DNA of 64,000 bases from Candidatus Kapaibacterium sp. (lineage in GTDB: Bacteria > Bacteroidota > Ignavibacteria > Kapaibacteriales > UBA7675). This document shows, one piece after another, positions 45,807 to 54,377 of the stretch (the stretch's first letter is position 1; each line of letters begins with the position of its first letter). Location of the stretch: contig JANQRB010000025.1 of the NCBI GenBank assembly GCA_028284775.1, positions 78,472 through 142,471 on the forward strand. The letters run 5' to 3'. The position numbers were made by a program, and so were the translations under genes. The notes under the pieces were generated by a model, which saw only the letters and a program-made list of their open reading frames with translations, had not been told where the DNA came from and searched no databases.

Positions 45807-46595
45807 ATGGCTGATACGACAGGCGCGCACAAACAAACGGCTCGGGGGCTTCACTTCTTCAGCATCTTGCAGGGAGCGCGCGCGGCTCTAAAGAGCATCG
45901 ACGGTCTGCGGGCGCGTATGTGGCAGGGATTCTGGGTTAATTTCATTGTGTTTCTGGCACTGACGATAGCATTTAATGTAGCCCTGTACATTTTTGTCAT
46001 GGACCCGCTGGTAGCGTATATTTTTGGTGAAGACAGCGCCTGGCATAACTTCGGCGCCGTGCTGGGATGGCTGCTGCAATTTGTGATAGCTGCGGTGGTG
46101 GCAGTGATAGGTCTGCGCTTCACGATAGCGCTCACGGCCCTGTGGTATGAAGGGCTGGTCACCAAAATAATCGCGCATTTCAGGGACGTACCGCAAATGC
46201 CCTTCTCGTGGTCCCAGACCGTCAAAGGCATTGGGTCGGCTCTGCTGGGGGCGATTCGCGATATCGCTATCGGTGTCGTGCTGTTGGCGATCGGATTTAT
46301 CTCGATGGTGGGCACGCCGCTGGTCCTGGTCGCGGAAGCCTTCCTGGCCGGCAAGGGCCTCGTCGGAACGTATACAGACACCCTGAAAAGCAACGGTCTG
46401 CCACTCGATGCGCTTCGCAAGCCGCTAAAGTGGCTGCCGCTGCAAGTAGGAGCGCTGCCGATGCTACTGGCGCTCATTCCCTTTGTCGGCTGGGTCCTGA
46501 TGCCGATAGCCTCGCTTTACCTTGTGATTGGGCTGACCTGGGAATGTGAACAACTGCAGCAGAAGACATTGAATTCGGAAGAGCCTCCACACTGA
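45807..46595 (+). CDS. EI24/CysZ-like inner-membrane protein
   Basis: About 262 residues from ATG at 45807 (the frame opens two codons earlier with TTG). Four to five hydrophobic segments are evident: about residues 45-70, 85-115, 145-180 and 215-245. The order and spacing, with 'GFWVNFIVFLALTIAFN', 'WYEGLVTKIIAHF', 'LLALIPFVGWVLMPIASLYLVIG', match the EI24 domain of CysZ-type proteins. CysZ of E. coli takes up sulfate; the remote members have no tested substrate. No cysteine-synthesis genes are nearby, so the link to sulfate is not supported here. Confidence 0.85.
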   Translation: MADTTGAHKQTARGLHFFSILQGARAALKSIDGLRARMWQGFWVNFIVFLALTIAFNVALYIFVMDPLVAYIFGEDSAWHNFGAVLGWLLQFVIAAVVAVIGLRFTIALTALWYEGLVTKIIAHFRDVPQMPFSWSQTVKGIGSALLGAIRDIAIGVVLLAIGFISMVGTPLVLVAEAFLAGKGLVGTYTDTLKSNGLPLDALRKPLKWLPLQVGALPMLLALIPFVGWVLMPIASLYLVIGLTWECEQLQQKTLNSEEPPH

Positions 46596-46683
46596 CAGAT
46601 CCGACAAGTCGGCCCACCCTTTCCCGCTTCGTTACTCAGCTGCGCTCCGGACAAGTTGCAGACCGGCAGCGAGCGGGATTTAG

Positions 46684-47151
46684 TTATGATCCGGGCGACT
46701 GGATGCTGATCTCCACCGTTCGCGAATAAAATCGCCCTTCCGGACTGTCGTTGCGGAAGAGAATTTCGTCATTGGCAACAGCCTGCAGTCGGATATCTGC
46801 CGCTACGGTATTGCGCCGCAGATAGCTTTCAACACTCCGGCAACGCTGAAGCGCCAATTCACGGTTGCGCCGCGGGTTTCCGATCACGTCGGTAAATCCG
46901 CGAATAAAAATCTGCGTCTCTGGCGTGATGAAGCGTTTAACATAATCGAGTGTCTGCAGATGCCGCGCAGAAAGATCGGCAGCATCAAAGGCGAAGAGCA
47001 TCAACCTGAAGCTAAGACGTAAGGGCTGCGATGTCGACGGCGCCACCCCGTCCTGCACTCTGTGGCCGGGCACTGTACTGTCGGGCAAGGCGGCCAGGGC
47101 GGATTGGCAGGCAAAAATCAGACCCACGACAAGAAGCAATTCATATCGCAT
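46684..47151 (-). CDS. OmpA-family C-terminal domain protein
   Basis: About 155 residues from the ATG at 47149-47151, which begins a signal peptide (MRYELLLVVGLIFACQSALAA); the open frame upstream to 47298 lacks any signal and looks non-coding. The remainder is an OmpA-like peptidoglycan-binding domain with 'FAFDAADLSARHLQTLDYVKRF', 'IFIRGFTDVIGNPRRNRELALQRCRSVESYL' split into its known parts: the Asp-containing 'GFTDxxG', 'N..LA..R...V..YL'. The protein is short, without a beta-barrel, so it is likely a periplasmic or outer-membrane-associated anchor. The second half of the domain (IRLQAVANDEILFRNDSPEGRFYSRTVEI) has the usual 'R.V'. Stand-alone gene, convergent with the EI24 gene. Confidence 0.87.
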   Translation of the reverse strand: MRYELLLVVGLIFACQSALAALPDSTVPGHRVQDGVAPSTSQPLRLSFRLMLFAFDAADLSARHLQTLDYVKRFITPETQIFIRGFTDVIGNPRRNRELALQRCRSVESYLRRNTVAADIRLQAVANDEILFRNDSPEGRFYSRTVEISIQSPGS

Positions 47152-47563
47152 TATTCGATTCCTCAATTCACTTAAAAACTCGAGACTGCCGCGCCTGACG
47201 CTCCGACTCGAAAAGCCGAAAAGTGCCGGGACTGAGCAATTAAACAGGATGTGCTGCATTGGCAGCAAGAAGTTACATCCGGTCCGCTCGCTTTGCATGC
47301 TGGTGGCTGCGGCAGGATCATTGCGAGCTCGTCACTATTGCATGTACTGATTTGTCCCAGCAATACGAAAGGCTGCCTGTCAACTGCCGACCGGTGGTCT
47401 GATCACTCAGCGCGTTTATAGTTGCCTAGGGCAGTGATCCTCCAGTTGAAGCGGCGATCTGCGGCCTTCGATTTCAGGTCTGCAATCCGCGGGAATTTTC
47501 TAACTTGTATGTTATGCAAAAAACAGCGGGCCTGAGAAATTAACGGAATTCGGAGTTGTGAGA
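47152..47563. promoter_or_regulatory. divergent intergenic region
   Basis: About 410 bases between the divergent OmpA-like and M3 peptidase genes. The only clear signal is the Shine-Dalgarno GGAG at 47552-47555 in front of the ATG at 47564. No gene seen. Confidence 0.45.
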
Positions 47564-49402
47564 ATGAGCTTACTCAAGAAACTTAACCAGCAATATCTGG
47601 ATGTTCATACAGCTAAGGAAGAGGCATTCTGGTCCTCGCGCATGGGACTGCAGGGCTACCGCCAGGGCGAATACGAAAGCAGGGAAATTGCATTGAAAGC
47701 CTTCGCGAGCGACGCGAACAACCTGCCTTTAATTCGCAGCGCCATGGCGCAAGACAACCTGAGTGAAAACGAACGCATCGGACTACAGGGATGGCAGCAC
47801 TATTTTACGGCCAACGCCATCGAAAGCGCCGAAGCCAGAGCGCTGCAGGAAAAAATCATCCGGATGGAAGGTCAGCTCGACGAGGCCCGTCGGGCGATGG
47901 ACCTGGGCTACACCGACCCGCAGAGTGGCGAATTCGTGCCCTGCGGCTCGGTTGAACTGGCGCTCAAGATGATCGCCAGCGATAGCGAGCCCTTGCGCCG
48001 CGCCGCATGGCAGGGTCTCGCCTCAATCGAACAATTTGTCCTCGAAAAAGGCTTCCTGGATATCGTTAAAGAGCGCAACCGCCTTGGACGCATGCTTGGC
48101 TACGAAGACTATTACGATTACAAGGTTTCGATTAACGAGGGATTTTCGAAGCGCAAGCTCTTTACGCTGTTGGACGAACTGGAAGTTCACACCCGCGAAG
48201 CCTGCCGCGAGGGTGTTGAGCAGGTTGTTAAGGACCACGGTCCGCAGGCGCGTGACGCCTGGAATTTTGACAACCTGATCGGCGGCAGTCTGGCCTCCCT
48301 GCTCGATCCCTATATGCGCTTTGCGACATCCCTAGACGTCTGGGGACGCAGCTTCGCGGCGATGGGCGTGAAGTACAATGGCGCAAGCCTGACGCTCGAC
48401 CTGGTGAATCGCCGGGGGAAGTATGAGAACGGTTTTATGCACGGCCCCCTTCCCTGCTTTGTCGACGAGGGACGTTTTCGTCCGGCCCGCATCAATTTTA
48501 CGGCCAATGCGGTGCCCGGCCAGGTGGGCAGCGGCAAACGCGCAATCGAGACCTTGCTGCATGAGGGCGGCCATGCGGCGCACTTCAGTAATATCAGGAT
48601 GCCCGCACCCTGTTTTTCACAGGAATTCGCGCCCTTTTCGGTGGCAATGGCCGAAACGCAGTCCATGTTTTTCGACAGTCTGATGGGTGACGCCGACTGG
48701 CTGTGGCGCTACGCCCGCAATGAGGCAGGTGAATCCCTGCCCTTCGACATCAGCAAACGCTTTCTGCGCAAGGAGCACGTTTTCCGCGCCGGTCAGTTGC
48801 GCAAAATGCTAACGGTCTGTTATGCGGAGAAAGCGCTCTACGAGATGCCCGAAAGTGATTTGACGCCCGAGCGGATTATGCCGATCCTGCGCGACATCGA
48901 ACGCCGAATGCTCTTTCTGCATCAATCGGGCCGGCCGATCCTGAGTATCCCGCACCTGCTTTCCGGTGAAGCGTCCGCCTACTACCACGGTTATGTCCTG
49001 GCCCGTATGGCTGTCATTCAGACCCGCGCTTACTTCCTGGAACGTGACGGTTTCCTGCTCGACAACCCCGCCATCGGCCCCTCGCTCGCAGACAAATACT
49101 GGCAGCCCGGCAATTCCAGGTCTTTTCTCGACCTCGTTGAAGATTTGACCGGCGAAGCCTTTTCCGCCAAGGCAACGGTAGCGCTGGTGAATAAACCGTT
49201 GGAACTGGTCTATGAAGAAGCCGAGGCCGCTGTCGAACGCGCCAAAAAGCAAGCTCCCTACGAAGGCCCCGTCGATCTGCAGGCCGATATCACTGTTGCC
49301 CACGGCGATCAACACATTGCCCGCAGCAGCGATGCCGCTTCATTTCAGGCAATGAGCGACACATTCGCGTCGTGGATACGGGGACTCGAAAGCGCCCGAT
49401 AA
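47564..49402 (+). CDS. M3-family zinc oligopeptidase
   Basis: About 612 residues from the ATG at 47564, which is preceded by GGAG eight bases upstream; a GTG two codons earlier is less likely. The zinc motif H-E-G-G-H is at about residues 333-337 ('LLHEGGHAAHF'), with the third ligand Glu likely in 'AMAETQSMFFD', the M3 pattern. N-terminal helical lid (residues 1-200) with 'SVELALKMIASDSEPLRRAAWQGL' and substrate-channel residues 'PALLHEGGHA'-like. C-terminal 'YYHGYVLARM' fits the conserved Tyr of the family. Cytoplasmic; cleaves short peptides. No signal peptide. Convergent with the dCMP deaminase gene. Confidence 0.93.
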   Translation: MSLLKKLNQQYLDVHTAKEEAFWSSRMGLQGYRQGEYESREIALKAFASDANNLPLIRSAMAQDNLSENERIGLQGWQHYFTANAIESAEARALQEKIIRMEGQLDEARRAMDLGYTDPQSGEFVPCGSVELALKMIASDSEPLRRAAWQGLASIEQFVLEKGFLDIVKERNRLGRMLGYEDYYDYKVSINEGFSKRKLFTLLDELEVHTREACREGVEQVVKDHGPQARDAWNFDNLIGGSLASLLDPYMRFATSLDVWGRSFAAMGVKYNGASLTLDLVNRRGKYENGFMHGPLPCFVDEGRFRPARINFTANAVPGQVGSGKRAIETLLHEGGHAAHFSNIRMPAPCFSQEFAPFSVAMAETQSMFFDSLMGDADWLWRYARNEAGESLPFDISKRFLRKEHVFRAGQLRKMLTVCYAEKALYEMPESDLTPERIMPILRDIERRMLFLHQSGRPILSIPHLLSGEASAYYHGYVLARMAVIQTRAYFLERDGFLLDNPAIGPSLADKYWQPGNSRSFLDLVEDLTGEAFSAKATVALVNKPLELVYEEAEAAVERAKKQAPYEGPVDLQADITVAHGDQHIARSSDAASFQAMSDTFASWIRGLESAR

Positions 49403-49467
49403 GTCAGAGACCGTCCCGGCAGCTATAGTCGGGGAGCTATAGTTTTGACGTCGCGGATACGTGGCCG

Positions 49468-49971
49468 TCAGTTCGGCTCGTAGCGCTGCACTTCGTTGAA
49501 TTTGTACTCGAGCGTGATACCGGCCTGTCGGAACAGCTCTTCCGATTCGGCGCCGGCGTGGTATTTTCGTTCGCAGACAACGCGCAGGATACCGCAGTTA
49601 ATGATAAGCATGGCGCAGGTGCGACAAGGCGTCATCCGGCAATACAGGGTCGCGCCGCTGATTCCGATGCCCAGGCGAGCGGCCTGGCTGATGGCGTTTT
49701 GCTCGGCATGGACCGTACGTACGCAGTGCTGGGTCACACTGCCGTCTTCATGCATGACATCCTTAAACAGATGACCGACGTCATCGCAGTGGTCGAGGCC
49801 CGAGGGCGATCCGACATAGCCCGTCACCAGCAGTTGTCTGTCGCGGGCAATAACGCAGCCGCTGCGTCCGCGATTGCAGGTCGCGCGTTTGGATATCGCA
49901 TGCGCAACCTCCATAAAATAGTCGTCCCAACTGGGTCGCTTGTATTCGGTGACACCTTCTTTGTTGAGCAT
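49468..49971 (-). CDS. dCMP deaminase (ComEB-like)
   Basis: A 167-residue zinc deaminase, converting dCMP to dUMP to supply thymidylate synthesis. The zinc ligands and catalytic Glu are visible: His88-Ala-Glu90 ('TVHAEQNAI') and Cys116-x-x-Cys119 ('MTPCRTCAMLI'). The N-terminal 'WDDYFMEVAHAISKRATCNRGRSGCVI' and the 'GYVGSPSGLDHCDDVGH' are the standard signatures of this family. Length is normal. It overlaps no neighbour and lies 36 bases downstream of the rhodanese gene, with which it may be co-transcribed. Confidence 0.95.
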   Translation of the reverse strand: MLNKEGVTEYKRPSWDDYFMEVAHAISKRATCNRGRSGCVIARDRQLLVTGYVGSPSGLDHCDDVGHLFKDVMHEDGSVTQHCVRTVHAEQNAISQAARLGIGISGATLYCRMTPCRTCAMLIINCGILRVVCERKYHAGAESEELFRQAGITLEYKFNEVQRYEPN

Positions 49972-50007
49972 AGAATCGAATTCGCTTTCTTAACAAATTG
50001 TCGGTAC

Positions 50008-50325
50008 TCAGCTCTTAGCGATATCTTCGGTGAATCGACGACGCCACTCCTCGAAGCCGCCGGTCATGCTGAATACATTGGCGAAGCCGCGCTCGCGCAG
50101 GAAGGCGGTCGTCGCTTTGCTGGAGTTGCCGTGATAACAGTACACGATGATTTTTTGTGCGTGCTCAGTCGACCCCAGGAGTGATTCGGCATTGCTGTCG
50201 CCGAGGTTCGTCGCGCCCGGAACGTGGGCTTCGGCGTAAGAAGCGGGGTCGCGGATATCCCAGAACAGCGCAGATCGTGTATCCAGATCGCTTTTTGCGT
50301 CGGTCAGTGAAATTTCGTGTACCAT
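50008..50325 (-). CDS. single-domain rhodanese (GlpE-like) sulfurtransferase
   Basis: A 105-residue protein. The rhodanese fold is recognised by 'FWDIRDPASYAEAHVPGATNLG', the active-site loop with Cys63 in 'IVYCYHGNSS', and the closing 'GFANVFSMTGGFEEWRRRF'. The catalytic loop CYHGNSS is that of GlpE-type stand-alone rhodaneses, which transfer sulfane sulfur, for instance to cyanide or thioredoxin in vitro. Cytoplasmic, no signal peptide. The neighbouring mnmA, a sulfur-using enzyme, is 7 kb away, so no functional link is claimed. Confidence 0.95.
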   Translation of the reverse strand: MVHEISLTDAKSDLDTRSALFWDIRDPASYAEAHVPGATNLGDSNAESLLGSTEHAQKIIVYCYHGNSSKATTAFLRERGFANVFSMTGGFEEWRRRFTEDIAKS

Positions 50326-50894
50326 AGAACGAGGCTTTCAATAATAAGGATTAGCATTGTCGGTCTTCTTGTCCAGGCTGCAAAGATACGCATTTTTTCG
50401 GATGAAGTGCCGGGCCGGTGGACTTGACATTGCCGAGCGACAATCACCTACACCCGCCTACCCCTGAGGATATCGCCACGGTGCCAGTTGAATCCGAGAC
50501 GACAGCTTTTACGGTAGCTCTTAAACGATAAGCAATGGATCGCAGAACTATGCCGAGGAAGCATACAGGGATGGGTGCTTCACCATTTCCGTCCCGCATC
50601 GCCTTGCCGCTGATGCCCGGCCGAGATCCTTCGAGAGTAATAGAGAATGCGCCGAGTACCCCGATGCGCTTAGCGCTCTAGCTGCCAAACTCCCGGCGGA
50701 TACCGGGACGACGCCCTCAAGTAAAACACTAATTCACACTAAAACCACGGCCGCCCCGACATCGTGTTCGTCGTGTGTGGGCGACAACAGATGTCGGGAC
50801 GGCCAGAGACTTGTGTGATTACATTCGCAGCAAGAAACCAGGTCTGATTCGATATGACCAGCCGTGTCGGCGGGAACTCGCCACCGCGTTGATG
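50326..50894. other. intergenic region with terminator-like hairpin
   Basis: About 570 bases without a supported gene. It contains the hairpin at 50749-50804, downstream of hmuY. Bases close to 50326 should include the promoter of the rhodanese/deaminase unit. The rest shows nothing I can assign. Confidence 0.4.
50749..50804 (-). terminator. terminator-like hairpin after hmuY
   Basis: GGCCGCCCCGACATC (50749-50763) pairs with GATGTCGGGACGGCC (50790-50804) with one G-T type mismatch, around a 26-base loop. On the minus strand it is followed by GTGGTTTTAG and more T-rich sequence. It begins about 90 bases after the hmuY stop, so it likely ends the hmuR-hmuY transcript. Confidence 0.55.
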
Positions 50895-51866
50895 TTAACC
50901 GGCGATGTCATATCGCATGCTAATATAGCCGGATTCGCCTTGTTCGTTGTAATAGTTCTGCACCTGGAACTTCACACGCTTGCCGCCGGTCGTTTCAATG
51001 ACATAAACCGCCTCTTTGCTGCTGACGCGATGCGTATTCTGATCATAGTTAAACCAGTCGGTGCCGATCAGCCAGGCGCCTTCCTCTTCGCCCTGCAGGT
51101 TGCCGGCAGCGGCTGCATCAACATCGGCAAAGTTCTGATCGTCGATCATCGCACCCTTTACGCCGGCGCCGCTGTTCATCAGAATAGCCGGGAAGTTAAA
51201 GGTGCCCGCATTGGGAACCTCGGTGGGCAGCACCGCCATTTTGATGTCCCAGTCCTGCTGCGTAATGAGGCCGCCGGCAGCAGAAGAGAAATACTGCTCG
51301 CCTTCGCTGACGTCGATGACGACCGTCTGCATTGTGCCGAAAGATTCACTTGTCGCATCGTACAGCGCATAGTCCACCGTGAAGACGCCCTGGCTGTACG
51401 AACGGATGTGGAACTTCAGGTAGCTGCCATTGGCGCCGCTAAGAACATAGACCGCGCCATTGGAATTTAACTGGTGCGTCTGCGGATTGTAGGTATACCA
51501 ATTGTCGCCCGTGATGAGACTTTCAGGATCGGTACCGAGCATTGCGGCGTCAACCGTCGTGACGCCGGCAAAATCCGTTTCGCCGCTGTCATAAATCATC
51601 ACATGGCTATCGGCCAGCTTAGCATCATTAAGAAAGAATTCAGGACTGCCAAAGTCGCCGACGGTCGCAAATTTCAGGTCGTAGACATGAACGTTCGCCT
51701 CACTGTCAAAGCTGTAGTAGACCGATGCGGTCTTCACATTATCCGATGTAAGCGTCGGAAAGGAATCGCCATCCGTGTCGGGGCCCGTGCCAGAGTCGTC
51801 GCTACAGGCGGTGAATGCCAGAAAGCCCGTCATCAGGAGCAGTGCTGCAAAGCGTCGTAATTGCAT
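50895..51866 (-). CDS. hmuY: HmuY-family heme-binding lipoprotein
   Basis: About 323 residues from the ATG at 51864-51866, backed by a strong Shine-Dalgarno (GGAGGG) and a lipoprotein signal (MQLRRFAALLLMTGFLAFTACSDD, lipobox FTAC). The frame is open upstream, but that region carries no signal. The body has the HmuY signature twice in related form: 'NWYTYNPQTHQLNSNGAVYVLSG' and 'DWFNYDQNTHRVSSKEAVYVIETTGG', followed by 'VKFQVQNYYNEQGESGYISMRYDIAG'. HmuY of Porphyromonas captures heme at the surface and hands it to HmuR. The gene lies 25 bases after the TonB-dependent receptor stop, the expected operon order. It looks like an internal duplication of a HmuY-like unit. Confidence 0.9.
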   Translation of the reverse strand: MQLRRFAALLLMTGFLAFTACSDDSGTGPDTDGDSFPTLTSDNVKTASVYYSFDSEANVHVYDLKFATVGDFGSPEFFLNDAKLADSHVMIYDSGETDFAGVTTVDAAMLGTDPESLITGDNWYTYNPQTHQLNSNGAVYVLSGANGSYLKFHIRSYSQGVFTVDYALYDATSESFGTMQTVVIDVSEGEQYFSSAAGGLITQQDWDIKMAVLPTEVPNAGTFNFPAILMNSGAGVKGAMIDDQNFADVDAAAAGNLQGEEEGAWLIGTDWFNYDQNTHRVSSKEAVYVIETTGGKRVKFQVQNYYNEQGESGYISMRYDIAG

Positions 51867-51891
51867 AATCCTATCCCTCCAAGAAGAAGAT

Positions 51892-54093
51892 TCAGTGAAA
51901 TGTATATCGAAATCCGGAATGAAATTCACGTGTTTTAAGCTGTCCATAAGGATACAGCGTCACATTGCTGATATTGGTCACACCGCCGAAAAGCTGTAGG
52001 TCATCAAAGAGCCGCGCTTCGATGCGAGCGTTGACAATCCCATGCGCCGGCACGCTCAGATCCTGCGCCTCGTCAACACCGCTAAAAATGTCGCGGTTGG
52101 ACTGAATGTCAGCGACCGGTTGTTCATCCACTACCCGGCCATAGATTGTGGCCCGCAGCTTGAGTTCATCGAAGCTGAAGGCAAGTTTGTAATTGAGCGC
52201 ATGCGGAATGCGAAAGGCCAGGCGGTTGCCCTCGCCATCCTCGGCATTCGTAAAAGCATAGCCGAGCGACGCCCCTAACAACTCGCTGACCTGCCAGCTG
52301 AGATCGACGTCAAAGCCGCGCGTCACGGCCTCGTCGATGTTTTCATAGGAAAAAACTGTTCGTCCGCCGTCTTCGCCGGTTCGATAAAAGTTAATCAGGT
52401 CCGCAACGACATTGTAGTAGGCGTTAATTTTCAGCGACAAGGCTTCGTCCGGATCGATCTCGATGCCGGCGTTAAAGCCGTGGGAGGATTCCGGCCCCAG
52501 CGCCGGCTCGCCAACCACCCGATATCCAACCGTATTGCTGAAGTCGATATAAAGCTCTTTCAGGCTGGGCTCCCGATAACCGCGTCCATACGACAGGCGC
52601 AGCTTCAGATTTTCAGCTGCGTCGTACATCAGGCTGACTTTAGGCGCGACGAAAGAGCCGTAGACGGAATTATGCGACCAGCGCGCGCCCAGCGTCGCCG
52701 TCACTTCATCCGCATAATATGAGCCTTCACCGAAAAAAGCGGTCGCCAGATATTTTTCCCTGTTGCTGACGATGCGATCGGACTCGATGCTTTCATCACT
52801 GAGTTCGCTGCCCAGCGCTACCAGCCAGGTTTCGTCTATCAACCTGGTATACTGCGCCTGGATTGCCTGATAGTTTTCAATGTTGCGATTGTCGAGCGTC
52901 ACGAAGCCCGACTTGGTGAATTCACGCAGACGATGATCGTTGGCGGAGTGGTTATAGGAAAATCGCACGCGGCCTTCGCCCTGGAGCTTCCAGTCCAGCG
53001 CGGCCGTCAACCCCAGCCGTTCGTTGTTGGCAACATCACGAAAGAGGTTAAACTTCGTGCCTTCCAGCCATTCGCTTTCATCCTTGTAATACGAGCCCTT
53101 AAGATCCAGCGTCGCTTTATCGCCGATGGAGTATAGCGAGCGCAGGGATAGATCATATCGATCGTAGCCGGGCACTTCCGAAAAATTATCGGACAGTACG
53201 TAGTCGACGCCGTCGTAAAAGTTCGCGGATGAATACAAAGCCAGGGAGAGATTGTTGTCGTCATCGCCGAGAGATTCAAAACTGTGGGTCAGCGAGGCCG
53301 AGGCATCCCAGCGTCCGTGATTGCCGCCTGTCAGCGACACCTGAGCAAGCGGAGCGGACTGGTCGGGTTTTTTCGTGATAATGTTAATAACGCCGCCGAG
53401 GGCATCCGAACCGTAGACGGAGGACAGCGGCCCTTTGACAGTTTCGATGCGCTCGATCTGATGAAGCGGAATCTGGCCAAGGTCAAAGGCGCCGTCGACT
53501 TTGCCGGTGACGCGCTGACCATCGACGAGGATGAGAACGTGCGAGTCACTAAGACCGTGCACCTGGGCGCTCTGTGTTCGGCCGATGCCGTAACTCAATT
53601 CCATTCCCGTCTCTTCGGCCATCACTTCCGTCAGGGTCGCCACGCCCAGATCTTGAATCTCGCTGGCACTGATCAGGTCGGTGCTTAGCGGCGAATCATC
53701 CAGTTCCTGCTCCCGCAGCAAGCCCGTCACGACAACGGGCCTGGTTTCGACCGGCCTTTCGACAACGCGGAAGTCCAGCCTGCTTTCGCTACTGCTGTCC
53801 TGAATGGTGATGCTCCGCTCCTGCTTCTCGAACCACACGCCGCTGACGACGACCGTGAAATTTCCGACCGGCATGCGATGGAAAACAAAAATGCCGGCCC
53901 GGTCGGTTTGCACACTGCGCTCCAGTGCCGGAATGGAGACCGTCGCGCCGGCGACCCCGGTGGATTTTTCTCCTGTCTCAACCTTGCCGGTCAACAGGCG
54001 ATTGCCGTCCTCAGCGATGAGGAAAGGCGCAAAGACAAGTGTACAAACTGTCAGAAGAGAGAGTGAAAGTCCGGTTCTAAACGTGGAATTCAA
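51892..54093 (-). CDS. hmuR: TonB-dependent outer-membrane heme receptor (HmuR-like)
   Basis: A 733-residue receptor. Signal peptide (TGLSLSLLTVCTLVFAPFLIA); a carboxypeptidase-regulatory-like beta-sandwich at about 35-110 ('GVAGATVSIPALERSVQTDRAGIFVF', then 'MPVGNFTVVVSG'); a plug domain at about 115-245 ('SDSHVLILVDGQRV', 'IERIETVKGPLSSVYGSDALGGVINIITKK'); and a beta-barrel ending in 'GFRYTFH' with the terminal aromatic residue. Motifs 'YREPSLKELY' and 'GEPALGPESSHGF' resemble the FRAP and NPNL motifs of heme receptors. Together with HmuY downstream, heme or hemoglobin-heme import is the best guess. A TonB energy system is not in the window. Confidence 0.9.
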   Translation of the reverse strand: MNSTFRTGLSLSLLTVCTLVFAPFLIAEDGNRLLTGKVETGEKSTGVAGATVSIPALERSVQTDRAGIFVFHRMPVGNFTVVVSGVWFEKQERSITIQDSSSESRLDFRVVERPVETRPVVVTGLLREQELDDSPLSTDLISASEIQDLGVATLTEVMAEETGMELSYGIGRTQSAQVHGLSDSHVLILVDGQRVTGKVDGAFDLGQIPLHQIERIETVKGPLSSVYGSDALGGVINIITKKPDQSAPLAQVSLTGGNHGRWDASASLTHSFESLGDDDNNLSLALYSSANFYDGVDYVLSDNFSEVPGYDRYDLSLRSLYSIGDKATLDLKGSYYKDESEWLEGTKFNLFRDVANNERLGLTAALDWKLQGEGRVRFSYNHSANDHRLREFTKSGFVTLDNRNIENYQAIQAQYTRLIDETWLVALGSELSDESIESDRIVSNREKYLATAFFGEGSYYADEVTATLGARWSHNSVYGSFVAPKVSLMYDAAENLKLRLSYGRGYREPSLKELYIDFSNTVGYRVVGEPALGPESSHGFNAGIEIDPDEALSLKINAYYNVVADLINFYRTGEDGGRTVFSYENIDEAVTRGFDVDLSWQVSELLGASLGYAFTNAEDGEGNRLAFRIPHALNYKLAFSFDELKLRATIYGRVVDEQPVADIQSNRDIFSGVDEAQDLSVPAHGIVNARIEARLFDDLQLFGGVTNISNVTLYPYGQLKTREFHSGFRYTFH

Positions 54094-54377
54094 GTGACAG
54101 GATCGCCCTTTGTTGCACAGCTTCCCGAATAAGTGGTGCTACAGCAATTTTTGTACCAAAAAAACATCTGTGAATTACACAAGGCATTGAACCAGGATGT
54201 CTTAACTGATATTCCTCTAAGGCCTGCGTATCCAATCAATTGCAACGTTTATCAGACTCAAGGTTTAGGGAAATACCACTCCCCAAAGTGCAGACCTATA
54301 TCAGTCGCGGTTTCAAATTGAAACAACGCTATTTCACTATGAACACAGTGCTTCAATGCACTTATCGGGAGCTAGCC

